Below, in pieces: positions 7,417 to 17,031 of a stretch of DNA of 64,000 nt. The position numbers and the translations under genes were made by a program. Location: positions 1 to 64,000 of the forward strand of contig NZ_BMHY01000021.1 of NCBI RefSeq assembly GCF_014641555.1, read 5' to 3'. The notes beneath the pieces are model-generated. The model saw only the letters and a program-made list of their open reading frames with translations, made no database searches and was not told the origin of the DNA. The number at the start of each line of letters is the position of its first letter. Within the stretch, counting starts at the first letter, position 1. The DNA comes from Paenibacillus radicis (ex Gao et al. 2016). Lineage in GTDB: Bacteria; Bacillota; Bacilli; Paenibacillales; Paenibacillaceae.

Positions 7417-8606
7417 GATTGAAACACTTCCTCGATCCGCTCCAGCCCCCAGTCCAGCTCCTCTTGGGAGATCGTAAGCGGAGGAGCAAACCGGATGGTC
7501 GTATCATGCGTTTCCTTGCATAGGACGCCAATTCGAAACAACGCCTCGCAATAAGCTCTCGCTTGCACCGTAAGCTGCATGCCAAGCAGCAGTCCTCGGC
7601 CGCGCACTTCTATAATATCCTCATGCCGGAGGGCTTCAAGCCTTTGCCGGAAATAAGCCCCCAACTGCTCGGACCGGGTTGCAAGCCCTTCCTCCTCCAG
7701 AACGGTAAGCGCGGCAACCGCTACCGCACAAGCGAGCGGGTTGCCGCCAAACGTCGAGCCGTGGGAACCGGGATCGAAGACGTCAAGCAGTTCAGCATCT
7801 GCTGCAACGGCCGATATCGGGACGACCCCGCCGCCAAGCGCTTTGCCGACGATATAAGCATCAGGATCAACATCTTCCCAGTCGCAGGCAAATCGCTTGC
7901 CTGTACGGCCGAAGCCGGTCTGAATCTCATCGGCGATGAATAGAACCTGTTTGCTCTTGCACAAGGCGCGAGCAGCCCTTAAATAGCCGTCCGGAGGCAC
8001 GATAACGCCAGCCTCGCCCTGAATCGGCTCCACCAAAAAAGCAGCCGTACGGTCGGTAATCGCCTGTTCCAGCGCTGCGATATCGCCATAGGGTATCAGC
8101 TTGAACCCTGGTGTAAAAGGACCAAATCCGTCCCGGTATGGGGCATCGGATGAAAAAGAAGTGATCGTAATCGTTCTGCCGTGAAAATTGCCTTCGCATA
8201 CGATAATCTCTGCTGCATCGGCTGGAATCCCCTTCACCCGGTAAGCCCAGCGGCGTGCAGCCTTCAATGCGGTCTCGACCGCCTCCGCGCCGGTATTCAT
8301 TGCTAAAACTTTGGCTTTGCCCGTATAAGCGGCCAACTTTTTACTTAGCTGTCCCAATTCCTCACTGTGAAATGCTCTCGAGGTGAGCGTTACTTTATCC
8401 GCCTGCTCCTTCAGTGCCTTAATAATGGCGGGGTGACGATGCCCGTGATTCAGCGCGGAATAAGCGCTCAGCATATCCAGATAACGGCGGCCTTCGGGAT
8501 CTTCCACCCATACGCCTTCGGCGCGGGCGATAACGACGGGAAGCGGACTGTAATTACGGGCACCGAACTTATCCATCAAATGTATCGTTTCAACGGAGCT
8601 CCTCAT
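7413..8606 (-). CDS. rocD: Ornithine aminotransferase
   Basis: PLP-dependent class III aminotransferase converting ornithine and 2-oxoglutarate to glutamate semialdehyde and glutamate. Visible signatures are NTGAEAVETALK (cofactor phosphate site), FIADEIQTGFGRTG (Asp binding the pyridine nitrogen) and GKALGGG with the Schiff-base Lys about 255. Start ATG 8606 is used because AAGGAGGG sits 7 bases upstream; the longer frame from 8624 would start inside that site. It works with the following arginase gene. No ahrC or rocR site could be recognised. Confidence 0.93.
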   Translation of the reverse strand: MRSSVETIHLMDKFGARNYSPLPVVIARAEGVWVEDPEGRRYLDMLSAYSALNHGHRHPAIIKALKEQADKVTLTSRAFHSEELGQLSKKLAAYTGKAKVLAMNTGAEAVETALKAARRWAYRVKGIPADAAEIIVCEGNFHGRTITITSFSSDAPYRDGFGPFTPGFKLIPYGDIAALEQAITDRTAAFLVEPIQGEAGVIVPPDGYLRAARALCKSKQVLFIADEIQTGFGRTGKRFACDWEDVDPDAYIVGKALGGGVVPISAVAADAELLDVFDPGSHGSTFGGNPLACAVAVAALTVLEEEGLATRSEQLGAYFRQRLEALRHEDIIEVRGRGLLLGMQLTVQARAYCEALFRIGVLCKETHDTTIRFAPPLTISQEELDWGLERIEEVFQS

Positions 8607-8725
8607 TAGAAATCCCTCCTTCATTCATTGTACGGCTGCCATTGCGAGTCCCATTCCCGTCTTCTGTTTTCCCTGACCGATGTGCGCTTATTTCAATCCA
8701 TGCTTGAACGGCCTGCATACAAAAA

Positions 8726-8758
8726 AACCGCAAAGCAAGGTTTCCCTTGCCTGCGGTT
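8726..8758 (-). terminator. Terminator of the S-adenosylhomocysteinase gene
   Basis: AACCGCA-AGCAAGG / CCTTGC-TGCGGTT stem followed on the minus strand by seven T. It lies just after the ahcY stop. Confidence 0.85.
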
Positions 8759-8774
8759 CTCAGTTCTATTCCAA

Positions 8775-10037
8775 TTAATTTTCTTTCCAGCTGTCCAAAT
8801 AAGCAACTTGCTCGTCAGTCAGCTTGTCGATCGTAATGCCCAGCGAATCCAGCTTGAAGCTTGCAACCTGATTATCAAGCTCGTAAGGAACGTTGACCAC
8901 TTGCTTGCCGATCGAAGCATAGCTCTCGTTGACATACTTCAGGCCAAGCGCCTGCAGTGCAAATGTCGTATCCATAATTTCCGCCGGATGGCCATCGCCA
9001 GCTGCAAGGTTAACGAGTCTGCCCTCAGCCAGCACATAAATGCTGCGGCCGTCCTTCAGCTTGTATTCTTCGATATTGTGACGAACCTTGCGAATATCCG
9101 AAGAAAGAGCTGCAAGCTCCGGTTTATTGAACTCGACGTCAAAGTGACCGGCATTGGATAAGATCGCGCCGTCTCTCATCACCTCGTAATGCTCACCGCG
9201 GATGCAATCACGGTTGCCTGTTACCGTAACGAAAAACTCGCCGACTTTAGCTGCTTCAATCATCGGCAGAACCGTAAAGCCGTCCATATAGGCTTCTACC
9301 GCTTTAATCGCGTCAACCTCAGTCACGACAACGTTGGCTCCCAGCCCTTTAGCACGCATCGCAACGCCTTTGCCGCACCAGCCGTAGCCGACGACAACGA
9401 CAGTTTTGCCAGCAACGACGAGGTTCGTTGTGCGGTTGATGCCGTCAAATACCGATTGCCCCGTACCATAACGGTTGTCGAATAAATATTTGCAGTAAGC
9501 ATCATTAACGGCGACCATCGGAAATTGCAGCGTACCGTCTTTTTGCATCGCCTTCAGACGAATTATACCCGTAGTCGTTTCTTCCGCTCCGCCTCTCAGG
9601 TTAACCCGCAGATCCGGACGGTCGTTATGCAAAATCGTCGCCAAGTCGCCGCCATCGTCAATAATGAGATCGGGCTTCGACTCCAGCGCCTTAATGTTCA
9701 GCTCTTTGAACTCTTGAGGCTCCGGATTATATTTCGCAAATACCGTAATGCCATCCTCTACAAGCGCTGCACATACATCGTCCTGCGTCGACAGCGGATT
9801 GCTGCCTGTAATCGTTACTTCTGCTCCCCCGGCTTGAACAACTTTAGCCAGGTAAGCGGTTTTCGCCTCCAAGTGAAGCGAAATCGTTACTTTCAGACCT
9901 TTAAAAGGCTGCTCTTTCTCAAACTGCTTGCGAATCCGGTTCAATACCGGCATATGCGCGCTTGCCCAGTCAATTTTCAGATGACCTTCCGGCGCGAGCG
10001 CGATATCGCGAATAATGCTGTTTTCCAACGCGGTCAT
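8775..10037 (-). CDS. ahcY: S-adenosyl-L-homocysteine hydrolase
   Basis: Splits S-adenosylhomocysteine into adenosine and homocysteine with tightly bound NAD. The 420-residue length fits the short bacterial/archaeal form without the about 40-residue insert of eukaryotic enzymes. Visible are the substrate domain (NPLSTQDD, DDGGD), the Rossmann motif VVVGYGWCGKGVA near 215 and the C-terminal tail. Start ATG 10037 has GGGAGG 8 bases upstream. The enzyme closes the methylation cycle; B. subtilis uses the MtnN/LuxS route instead. Confidence 0.95.
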   Translation of the reverse strand: MTALENSIIRDIALAPEGHLKIDWASAHMPVLNRIRKQFEKEQPFKGLKVTISLHLEAKTAYLAKVVQAGGAEVTITGSNPLSTQDDVCAALVEDGITVFAKYNPEPQEFKELNIKALESKPDLIIDDGGDLATILHNDRPDLRVNLRGGAEETTTGIIRLKAMQKDGTLQFPMVAVNDAYCKYLFDNRYGTGQSVFDGINRTTNLVVAGKTVVVVGYGWCGKGVAMRAKGLGANVVVTEVDAIKAVEAYMDGFTVLPMIEAAKVGEFFVTVTGNRDCIRGEHYEVMRDGAILSNAGHFDVEFNKPELAALSSDIRKVRHNIEEYKLKDGRSIYVLAEGRLVNLAAGDGHPAEIMDTTFALQALGLKYVNESYASIGKQVVNVPYELDNQVASFKLDSLGITIDKLTDEQVAYLDSWKEN

Positions 10038-10062
10038 GTCACGGCCTCCCTCATTTATTCCC

Positions 10063-11703
10063 TTATAAATATACGATTTGATGTCCGCCCGTGCGCTCAT
10101 AAGGCACTTCCAGCAGCTTCTCCAGCCATGTTAGGCCATAGCGGTTCCAGTAAGACGTCATATTCGACACCCGTTCCTGAGGCTTGCCTGAAGGCCACAA
10201 GGACAAAGCGATGCGGTCAAGCTGGCGGATGGACGCTTCATATTGCTTGTTATGCGCATCCTTGGTTTTCGATTCCAAATATTCGATCTGCTCGACGATC
10301 TTCTGACGATTCGTCTCCCCAAGCTTAGCCAGACCAGGCTGCACCGATGAAGCAAGCTCCAGCAGCGGACCATACATATCGTTGAACGACTGTTTGACTG
10401 CGGCGAACCGCTCGTCAATAGACAGTTGATCCTGCTCGGTCAGCCAATGCTGTTTCTTCTCGTCAAAACGTGTAGCGACATCTTCGAATGTCAGCTCGTA
10501 TTTAGCCATATGTTTGGCTACAGTGCCTTCAACCAGCGTAAACGACATTCTCGGAATGACGATTGGCATTTCCATATCCAGATGACGGAATGCACCGCCC
10601 GTCAATGCCCAGTAGGCAATCTCGCCCGGTCCAAGAACTGTTCCCAGCACCGGCAGCAAATAATCCTGCATAAGCGGCCTCGTCAGCACGTTGTTGCTAA
10701 GCTGCGATGGCTCTTGATCCGCTAATTGCAACAGCTCCTCTTTTGACAAGGAGACTTGGCCTTTGCGGTCTTGAAACTTTCCTTCCAGTTTATGCAGCAG
10801 CGTCCGTTCATTGCCGTTCGCTGCTTGGAAAACGAATAAATTGGCGCTGCCCGGTACAACATCTGCCTGCAGCTCGTAGCCGAAGCCCTTCACTTTATCG
10901 GCTGCAGCGACATAAGCCCGCTCCAACTCGTCGTTCTGCTCGATCAGCTTGCGGAACATCGGCGCCTCAAGCTTGCGGATGGCGGAATCGTCGGCATCAA
11001 GCACGACTAGACCTTCTTTGCCGAATAGCGTCGTCAGGATGCCCGCGAACAAATCGGACAGCGACTGCGAGCGCTCTGCCGCTTGCGACAACTGCTCCAG
11101 CATAACCGGCTTGAATTCCGAATGCGGCAGCGATTGCTCCAGCTCGGCAAGCAGTTCCTTCCAAGTATCCTCATTAATGACAGTTCGGCTTACAGACGTT
11201 CTAGCCCCTTCCGGACGTTGAACAGACAGCTTGCGGAGCTCCTGCTCTGCGGTTAAGACATACGTATGATTGGCTTCGTCCCAGTCATGATCTTCCCCGG
11301 CAATCCAAAATACCGGAACAACCGTTTTGCCAAGCTGCTTAGTCGCCCATTTTGCCGCACCGATGATCGATACCGCTTTATGTACGACCATTAGCGGTCC
11401 CGACCACAGGCCTGCTTGCTGACCGCCGACGATGACCGGAGCTCCTTCGGCAATGGCGTTAATTGAAGCTTGCGCCTCCGGTGCCGTTTGAAATTTAGTA
11501 TTGTAATCGCGAAGCGCTTCTGCCAGCGCTACCGATTCAACCCGGCTTGCTGCCGTATTCTCAAGACGCTTGGAGCGTCTGGACCAATCTTGCTCTTTCT
11601 CGGGATGATAGCCGAATAGCGATTCGATTCTCTCATCCGATTGCTGTATATACGCCTCTGTTAACGGCTGGGCGCTTGATAAATGGTATACTTCTGTCGA
11701 CAT
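10063..11703 (-). CDS. bshC: Putative cysteine ligase BshC (bacillithiol synthesis)
   Basis: Adds cysteine to GlcN-malate in the last step of bacillithiol synthesis. The 546-residue length, the N-terminal Rossmann-like part with VIVGGQQAGLWSGPL and FWIAGEDHDWDEANH, and the long coiled-coil insertion (about 420-500) are typical. Start ATG 11703 follows a GGGAGGT site 12 bases upstream; the frame opens 30 bases earlier without such a site. Bacillithiol is the main low-molecular-weight thiol in Bacillales, consistent with the taxonomic reading. The gene is 25 bases upstream of ahcY. Confidence 0.93.
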   Translation of the reverse strand: MSTEVYHLSSAQPLTEAYIQQSDERIESLFGYHPEKEQDWSRRSKRLENTAASRVESVALAEALRDYNTKFQTAPEAQASINAIAEGAPVIVGGQQAGLWSGPLMVVHKAVSIIGAAKWATKQLGKTVVPVFWIAGEDHDWDEANHTYVLTAEQELRKLSVQRPEGARTSVSRTVINEDTWKELLAELEQSLPHSEFKPVMLEQLSQAAERSQSLSDLFAGILTTLFGKEGLVVLDADDSAIRKLEAPMFRKLIEQNDELERAYVAAADKVKGFGYELQADVVPGSANLFVFQAANGNERTLLHKLEGKFQDRKGQVSLSKEELLQLADQEPSQLSNNVLTRPLMQDYLLPVLGTVLGPGEIAYWALTGGAFRHLDMEMPIVIPRMSFTLVEGTVAKHMAKYELTFEDVATRFDEKKQHWLTEQDQLSIDERFAAVKQSFNDMYGPLLELASSVQPGLAKLGETNRQKIVEQIEYLESKTKDAHNKQYEASIRQLDRIALSLWPSGKPQERVSNMTSYWNRYGLTWLEKLLEVPYERTGGHQIVYL

Positions 11704-11876
11704 AGCGCGGCCAGTACCTCCCGAATCATTCATAATGTAACGCTTCTTTTCTTTCCACTAACAAATTGATTGTACACAAAGGATATGGGAAACGTCAAAA
11801 AGAAATACAGCCTCCCTTCTCGAAAGGCTGTACATTCCGCTATATTTCTATTTAGAGATTGCAAAGGTCTAAGCGG

Positions 11877-12272
11877 CTAGGCAAACAATATTTTATGCCC
11901 GATAGAGATCAGCATCAAGAGCAGATAGAGCACGCTCATACCAAAAAAACCAAGCCGCCACACCGTGCGGAACACCCGCTTTACATCCACGCTGCCCCGC
12001 TTCCTGAACTGGGCGTTGCCCAGCAGTCCACCGCCGATCAGCATAAACAAAATGATGCCGTATAAGCCAAACTGGCTGTTGAACAAGTTGTCGAACAACA
12101 CCGCTACGCATCCGATCAGCAAAGCTGTCGTAATGTCCATCGCCAGGCGGAACGCCTTCTTGTTGTCGCCCGTTAATGCGCTGTGACCCAAGAAGACCAG
12201 GAAGAACGGAATAACCGGTATGACCGCCAAGTATGCATATAAATAGGTAATGCTGCCATAAAGCCATGCCAT
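11877..12272 (-). CDS. DUF3397 membrane protein
   Basis: A 131-residue integral membrane protein with four predicted helices (about 8-28, 42-62, 68-86, 106-128). It matches the small DUF3397 family of Bacillales, found near panE and bshC. Start ATG 12272 follows GAGGTGAA. It is 19 bases downstream of panE, so probably in one transcript. Its function is unknown. Confidence 0.8.
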   Translation of the reverse strand: MAWLYGSITYLYAYLAVIPVIPFFLVFLGHSALTGDNKKAFRLAMDITTALLIGCVAVLFDNLFNSQFGLYGIILFMLIGGGLLGNAQFRKRGSVDVKRVFRTVWRLGFFGMSVLYLLLMLISIGHKILFA

Positions 12273-12291
12273 ATCCGTTCACCTCGATTGT

Positions 12292-13266
12292 TTATGAATT
12301 TTCGTTAACTTGCAGTTGGCTGACCAACGTGCAGATGGCGTCATTCAAAGGAGAACGCAATCCGATTCTTGCTGCGATGCGGCTGACGCCGCCATTAATC
12401 CATTCGATTTCGGTTACCCTTCCGGCTCGTACATCCGCTAGCATGGACGACACGTTGCCGGCTGTTGCCTGGCAAACGCCGAGAACCCTCTGCCAGCCGT
12501 CACTATCCATCGCCAAACCGTCTGAAGCTAAAACTTCCATCGTTTCCGAATAGAGCGCATGCATCAATTTCTTACGTAGCGGATGCATCGGCAGTTCACC
12601 ATTCGTCACGTCATATAAAGCAGTCAGCGGGTTAATGACCGCATTGATTAGCAATTTCTCATAAATGCGACTATTCATGTCATTCGACAGCGTTGCGCTG
12701 AATCCTGCCGATTCCAGCGTTTTTATCCATAAATTTTGGGATTTTTCGCCCTTTTTGTCCGATTCGCTTCCATTTACGCGCAGGGGTCCCCAAAAAAGCT
12801 GTCCATGTCCGGTATGAATGACGCCTGTTTCCCCAGAACGCTTGGCTCCTTCGGTCGTCACACCGGCATAGAGAGATGCGCCCGGAAGCGCCTCGGCTAG
12901 CTTCTCCAGATGGCCGACGCCATTTTGCAAACCTAGAATACGGGTGCCCGGCTTCACCAGCCGCCTAAGCCTGCTGAGCAGCTCTTCATTCAGATGGCTC
13001 TGCTTGACCGCCAATACCACCCAATGCTCCTCCTCGGACTGACCGCTTGCCAGAGGCTCGGTCAAATCCGCCAGACACTGGCTGGCAACGCCAACATGGA
13101 CAGTTGGGGCGCCTTCTTCCCCATCCCGATAGTCAATGCCGCCCGCCGTTAATGCGGCCGCCTGGCTCTCCGTTCTTGTCCATACGGTGACCGCAGCGCC
13201 GGCCGTCGCGAGCCTCGCCGCGAAGAGCAGTCCGATCGCTCCCCCTCCAACCATATCAATTCGCAA
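12292..13266 (-). CDS. panE: 2-dehydropantoate 2-reductase
   Basis: NADPH-dependent reduction of ketopantoate to pantoate in pantothenate/CoA synthesis. The N-terminal Rossmann motif GGGAIG (residues 7-12) and the C-terminal ApbA/PanE helical domain (INAVINPLTALYDVTNG; about 205-225) are clear. Length 324 is slightly long. The first codon is TTG with GAGG-type purines upstream; no better ATG precedes the Rossmann strand. It clusters with bshC as in many Bacillales. Confidence 0.9.
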   Translation of the reverse strand: MRIDMVGGGAIGLLFAARLATAGAAVTVWTRTESQAAALTAGGIDYRDGEEGAPTVHVGVASQCLADLTEPLASGQSEEEHWVVLAVKQSHLNEELLSRLRRLVKPGTRILGLQNGVGHLEKLAEALPGASLYAGVTTEGAKRSGETGVIHTGHGQLFWGPLRVNGSESDKKGEKSQNLWIKTLESAGFSATLSNDMNSRIYEKLLINAVINPLTALYDVTNGELPMHPLRKKLMHALYSETMEVLASDGLAMDSDGWQRVLGVCQATAGNVSSMLADVRAGRVTEIEWINGGVSRIAARIGLRSPLNDAICTLVSQLQVNENS

Positions 13267-13334
13267 TCGCCCTCGTCTCCCCTACCTTTTTTTGTATAGC
13301 ATACCTAATCCGGACTGTCCGGGCAAAAAGAAAA

Positions 13335-13369
13335 CGGATCGCACGAGGAATTGCTCCCTGTACGATCCG
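13335..13369 (-). terminator. Terminator of the rsfA-like gene
   Basis: CGGATCG-CAC / GTA-CGATCCG imperfect stem followed on the minus strand by TTTTCTTTTTG, 25 bases past the stop. Confidence 0.75.
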
Positions 13370-13393
13370 CTTGCTTTACAATCTCATGCCATC

Positions 13394-14044
13394 CTATTCG
13401 ATGCGCTCTAAATTGCCGTTCGCATCCATCTTGAATCTCGGTTTTGCCTCTTCCTCATGCGTTAACACGGTAAGCCGGCGAGCGCGGTCCATAATTTGGA
13501 TCAACGTTTTATAGTCGTCATTAACGGTCCGATAATCCGTTTGCGCACTGTTTACTTCCTTAGACAATCTCTCATTCTCTTCACGAAGACGATACAGCTC
13601 GTCGTCTTTCTCTTTCAGTTCCTTCTCGAATGCTTTGATTTGACGGCTGACGTCCTGATAGGTCGATTTAAATTGACGCAAGAATCGAATGACCGAATCA
13701 ACGGACAATCCTTCCTCCGTCGTCACCGAATCGGAACGGAAACTTTTCTCCTCCGATTCAAACACGGCTATCGATGAGACATGCGGGGTAACGACAATTG
13801 CTTGTTTTTTCAAATAGTTCCGTTTCTGGCGCTGCTGCTTTGCAATTTGTATCGCTTCCTCATAACGTTTGCGGACACAGCTATTCCATCGGAATCCGCA
13901 TGCTGCGGAAGTACGTCCGATTCGTTCGCCGACCTCTTCAAACGCTGCTAACTGGGTACTGCCTTCGCGAATATGGCGTAGTGTAACTTCGGCGAGAATA
14001 AGATCATCGTCCGGACTCCACGCATCCTGTCTAACTGCTGTCAT
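13394..14044 (-). CDS. rsfA: RsfA-family transcriptional regulator
   Basis: A 216-residue DNA-binding protein with an N-terminal Myb/SANT-like domain (about 5-65, DAWSPDDDLILAEVTLRHI, ACGFRWNSCVRKRY) and a C-terminal coiled coil (about 125-190). This matches RsfA, the prespore regulator made under sigma-F in B. subtilis, and the related YlbO. The start has TAGGAGG upstream. The gene supports a spore-forming host. Which paralogue it represents cannot be fixed from sequence alone. Confidence 0.85.
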   Translation of the reverse strand: MTAVRQDAWSPDDDLILAEVTLRHIREGSTQLAAFEEVGERIGRTSAACGFRWNSCVRKRYEEAIQIAKQQRQKRNYLKKQAIVVTPHVSSIAVFESEEKSFRSDSVTTEEGLSVDSVIRFLRQFKSTYQDVSRQIKAFEKELKEKDDELYRLREENERLSKEVNSAQTDYRTVNDDYKTLIQIMDRARRLTVLTHEEEAKPRFKMDANGNLERIE

Positions 14045-14310
14045 GCGACCAAAACCTCCTAACGTAAAGGCGCTTACTTTATCTCTATGCCCTTGGTAGA
14101 GTTCATAGAATCTATTGGATACTAATTTGTATAACCAAAATTGTTTTCACTCATACATATTGATTCCGTTTATTGTGCAAACTGATGGTGAAAACAGCAA
14201 AACACATATAAATAATTAACAAATGATGGCGATTGCTTGTTTACACTGATAACTCCAAACGTTATAATGTACAATAGAAATTCGAGGCTCATGTAAGGGG
14301 GGATATTTTC

Positions 14311-14547
14311 ATGGCACGCATGTATCGGGTACTCGGTTTTTGGACTCTTGTGATCGGCCTCATGGCTTTTGCCGGCCACATGACCGAATTCGCGCTTCTT
14401 TTCTTCGCCCAAGCGGTTGCTTTCGTATTTTTGGGATATCTGAATTTTACGGAGAGAACGTACATAGTCATGTTCTGGGGGTATATGTTGGTTTCGTTCA
14501 TCGGATTTACCTACTGGACCGTTTTCAAAATGGGTATGCCTTTCTAA
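14311..14547 (+). CDS. DUF2626 membrane protein
   Basis: A 78-residue protein with two or three membrane helices (about 8-26, 28-46, 52-72), matching the small DUF2626 family conserved in Bacillales. AAGGGGGG lies about 10 bases before the ATG. Its function is unknown. It is a single-gene unit closed by the hairpin at 14,586. Confidence 0.8.
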   Translation: MARMYRVLGFWTLVIGLMAFAGHMTEFALLFFAQAVAFVFLGYLNFTERTYIVMFWGYMLVSFIGFTYWTVFKMGMPF

Positions 14548-14585
14548 GCAAACCTGCTTACCGCTTACTTTTAACAAATGAAATT

Positions 14586-14620
14586 AAAGGCGCAGCACCA
14601 GTTGGTGCCGCGCCTTTTTT
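14586..14620. terminator. Bidirectional terminator
   Basis: AAAGGCGC-a-GCACCA / TGGTGC-c-GCGCCTTT stem with T-run on the plus strand and A-rich start, between two convergent genes. Confidence 0.9.
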
Positions 14621-14630
14621 CTGTCTATGC

Positions 14631-15788
14631 TCATTCCTTTTCCAAAATAAGCACTTTAAACGTCTCGCTCATCCCGTCACTCAGCAAAAGCTGGCGTACC
14701 GCTCTATTCCGCTTCGCCGTCTCACTGAAAGGATCGTTTGAGATGTCGTTTTGCAGCAAATCGAACACCCCGTTGTCGATTAAAAACTGTTTTTGCGTGC
14801 CATAATAAACTTCCTTCCAGCCCTGCTCTGCCGCCTCTCTCCGAAGCGGTGTAAAAGGGACATGCGCCGTTAGATCCTGCTCCCCAATCCGTTGGAACGG
14901 ACTGTCGGACGCTTGATGTCCGGAGTAGCACAGCAGCGTCCCTCTCATTCGGTACAGCGCCGTATATTCGGCCGCTTCATGGCCGTAGTCGATGATGATG
15001 ACTCTCCCCTGATCAATGCGCTCATAAAGCGCCCTCAGCCATTCTGCAGCGGCCAGATTTAATTCCGTCTGCTGCCCCTCGGCCAGCTGAACACCGTCCC
15101 GCTCCAGCCAAGAACCCAACCTGCTGTCCGAGAGCGGCATATAGACATAGTGAAATTCGCCTTCGGGCGAGACAGATACCCCTAATTCCACCAGTTCGCC
15201 GCGATGCTGCTGGACGCGGTGTACTGGAAAGGCATCCAGTAATTCGTTTGCAAAGATGAGGATAGCGTCGCCTTTTTTGGCGCTAAGCTTCCTTTGTCGC
15301 ATCGCCTGTTCGGAATCAATAACTTGCAAAGGACGATGCAGCAATTCCATTGCAAGTTCCCTGCAAAGAGCAGCCGCTGATCCGCGGTGGCCAGGATGAT
15401 CCTCGACAATTCCGTATCGCGTTGGTCGTTTCTGTGCAGGCTGCCCTGCCCAGACGTCCAGAAGCTGTCTGGATAACCTTCCGGTGCCAGCCCCCCATTC
15501 CCATACCTCTGCAGCCTTGCAAGCGGAATAACGGGCAATGGAAGCGGCCAGACACTCTGCCATTACAGAGCTAATATAGGAGCTGGTATAAAAATCGCCC
15601 TCGCGGCCTACACGAACTTCACCCGACCGGTAATATCCCTCTTTCTCATCGTAAAGACAGAATTCCATATATTGCGCAAAAACAATGCAGCGTACCGGTT
15701 GTCTATCGCCTTGCAAGTCATAGCTCCATCCCGTTTCCGGCTGTTCCGCAATCCTTTGCGCTATTCGGCGCGCCAGCCCATTCATCAT
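14631..15788 (-). CDS. MidA/DUF185-type SAM-dependent methyltransferase
   Basis: A 385-residue predicted methyltransferase of the COG1565/NDUFAF7 family. Signatures are YEK-type GYYRSGEVRVGREGDFYTSSYISS near 50-75, VWEWGAGTGRLS (SAM-binding, about 93-105), NELLDAFPVHR (about 185) and IIDYGHE (about 268). The mitochondrial homologue symmetrically methylates an arginine of complex I; bacterial substrates are not known. GAGGAGG precedes the start by 9 bases. It stands alone between a convergent small gene and a divergent gene. Confidence 0.85.
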   Translation of the reverse strand: MMNGLARRIAQRIAEQPETGWSYDLQGDRQPVRCIVFAQYMEFCLYDEKEGYYRSGEVRVGREGDFYTSSYISSVMAECLAASIARYSACKAAEVWEWGAGTGRLSRQLLDVWAGQPAQKRPTRYGIVEDHPGHRGSAAALCRELAMELLHRPLQVIDSEQAMRQRKLSAKKGDAILIFANELLDAFPVHRVQQHRGELVELGVSVSPEGEFHYVYMPLSDSRLGSWLERDGVQLAEGQQTELNLAAAEWLRALYERIDQGRVIIIDYGHEAAEYTALYRMRGTLLCYSGHQASDSPFQRIGEQDLTAHVPFTPLRREAAEQGWKEVYYGTQKQFLIDNGVFDLLQNDISNDPFSETAKRNRAVRQLLLSDGMSETFKVLILEKE

Positions 15789-15924
15789 CCCGGTTAGCCT
15801 CCTCGCGATTAGCGATTGATATGCTTAAACTTTCCAGCGGCTTAAGATATAATAGATGGAACTGCCGCATACAATGATTGCTGTACAGGCCAAGCCATGA
15901 CAATCGTCAGAGAGGAGGCGGGAA

Positions 15925-17031
15925 GTGGCTTATTACGCATTTCGCGGCAAAATCGCCCTGATCTTCTTCATGATAGGCTCGCTAATGATTCTGCAATTTC
16001 CCGTAATGGCCGCTCCGGAGCCTTTCTCCCCGTCGACTAGCGACGAGCAGCTGATGGAGCTGATGGAAAAAAGCTTGTCAATCGTTGAAATCGACAAAGA
16101 AATTACTCGAATTCAGGATCAAAAGGCTGCTCTAGAGCAAGAAATGAAGCTCAAAAACAAGCTTCTTGATGAGCAAGAGCTGCTTATCGCGGATAAACGA
16201 GAAGCAGCAGGCAAAGTGCTGCGTGCTTACTATATGGGAGAACGTGATTTACTCATACGTGCGCTGCTTTCATTTCGGTCTCTGCAAAGCTGGTTAACTT
16301 CGCTCGATTATATCGAAATTATTTTTAGCCAGGATAAACTTGCTATCGACAGCTATCTGGATGGCGTTCGCCGGTTGAAGGATGAATATGCCGCAATGGA
16401 AGCGAAAAAGTCTGAATTGAATACGATGGAGTCCCGGCTGCAAACCCAGAGAAACCGGGTGCTCGCACTCGAGAATCAGATTGACGGCGAGCTCGCAGGA
16501 CGCACAGACGCCGATCGTTTGAGGCTTCTGATGAGCGAGCTGACCGACTATTGGGAGACGGCAGGCGTCGAAGAAGTTGAAAACTATTTCCGGGCGCTAT
16601 CCAAAGCGATGCAGAAGCTTCCGGGCTGGGTGCAGGATAATAAAAACTACTTGGAGATCAAAGGGTTCAACTACACGCTAAGAGTGCCGCAGGACGCCCT
16701 GAACACCTTCTTGCGCGAGCAGGATGAACGCTTTGAACATTTCTCTTTCACATTCAGCGAAGGTAAAATAACGGCACAAGGAACGAAGGACGGCATGGAA
16801 ATAAGCGTTACCGGTCATTATACCGTTGAAGATGAGCCGCAAAACGGCATTATCTTTCATGTCGATGAGCTGCTGTTCAACGGCTTCGCTTTGCCGGATA
16901 CGACCCGCCGCTCACTGGAAGACAAATTCGATCTTGGCTTTTATCCCGGACTCATCATCTCTTTCTTGAAAGCGACTGCTGTAGACATTATAGACGGCGA
17001 GCTTGTCGTCAAATTAAAGGTCGCCTTATAG
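15925..17031 (+). CDS. Exported coiled-coil protein, CwlO/PcsB N-domain-like
   Basis: A 368-residue protein with a signal peptide (cleavage near AAPEPF, residue about 30) and two long coiled coils (about 40-90 and 135-190). Between them lies a YYMGERDLLIRALLSFRSLQSW segment resembling the N-terminal regulatory domain of CwlO/PcsB-type hydrolases. There is no NlpC/P60, LysM or other catalytic domain; the C-terminal half (about 210-368) is unrecognised. It may be a regulator or partner of a wall hydrolase, which is inference. GTG start with GAGGAGG upstream. Its stop overlaps the convergent gene by 6 bases. Confidence 0.7.
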   Translation: MAYYAFRGKIALIFFMIGSLMILQFPVMAAPEPFSPSTSDEQLMELMEKSLSIVEIDKEITRIQDQKAALEQEMKLKNKLLDEQELLIADKREAAGKVLRAYYMGERDLLIRALLSFRSLQSWLTSLDYIEIIFSQDKLAIDSYLDGVRRLKDEYAAMEAKKSELNTMESRLQTQRNRVLALENQIDGELAGRTDADRLRLLMSELTDYWETAGVEEVENYFRALSKAMQKLPGWVQDNKNYLEIKGFNYTLRVPQDALNTFLREQDERFEHFSFTFSEGKITAQGTKDGMEISVTGHYTVEDEPQNGIIFHVDELLFNGFALPDTTRRSLEDKFDLGFYPGLIISFLKATAVDIIDGELVVKLKVAL

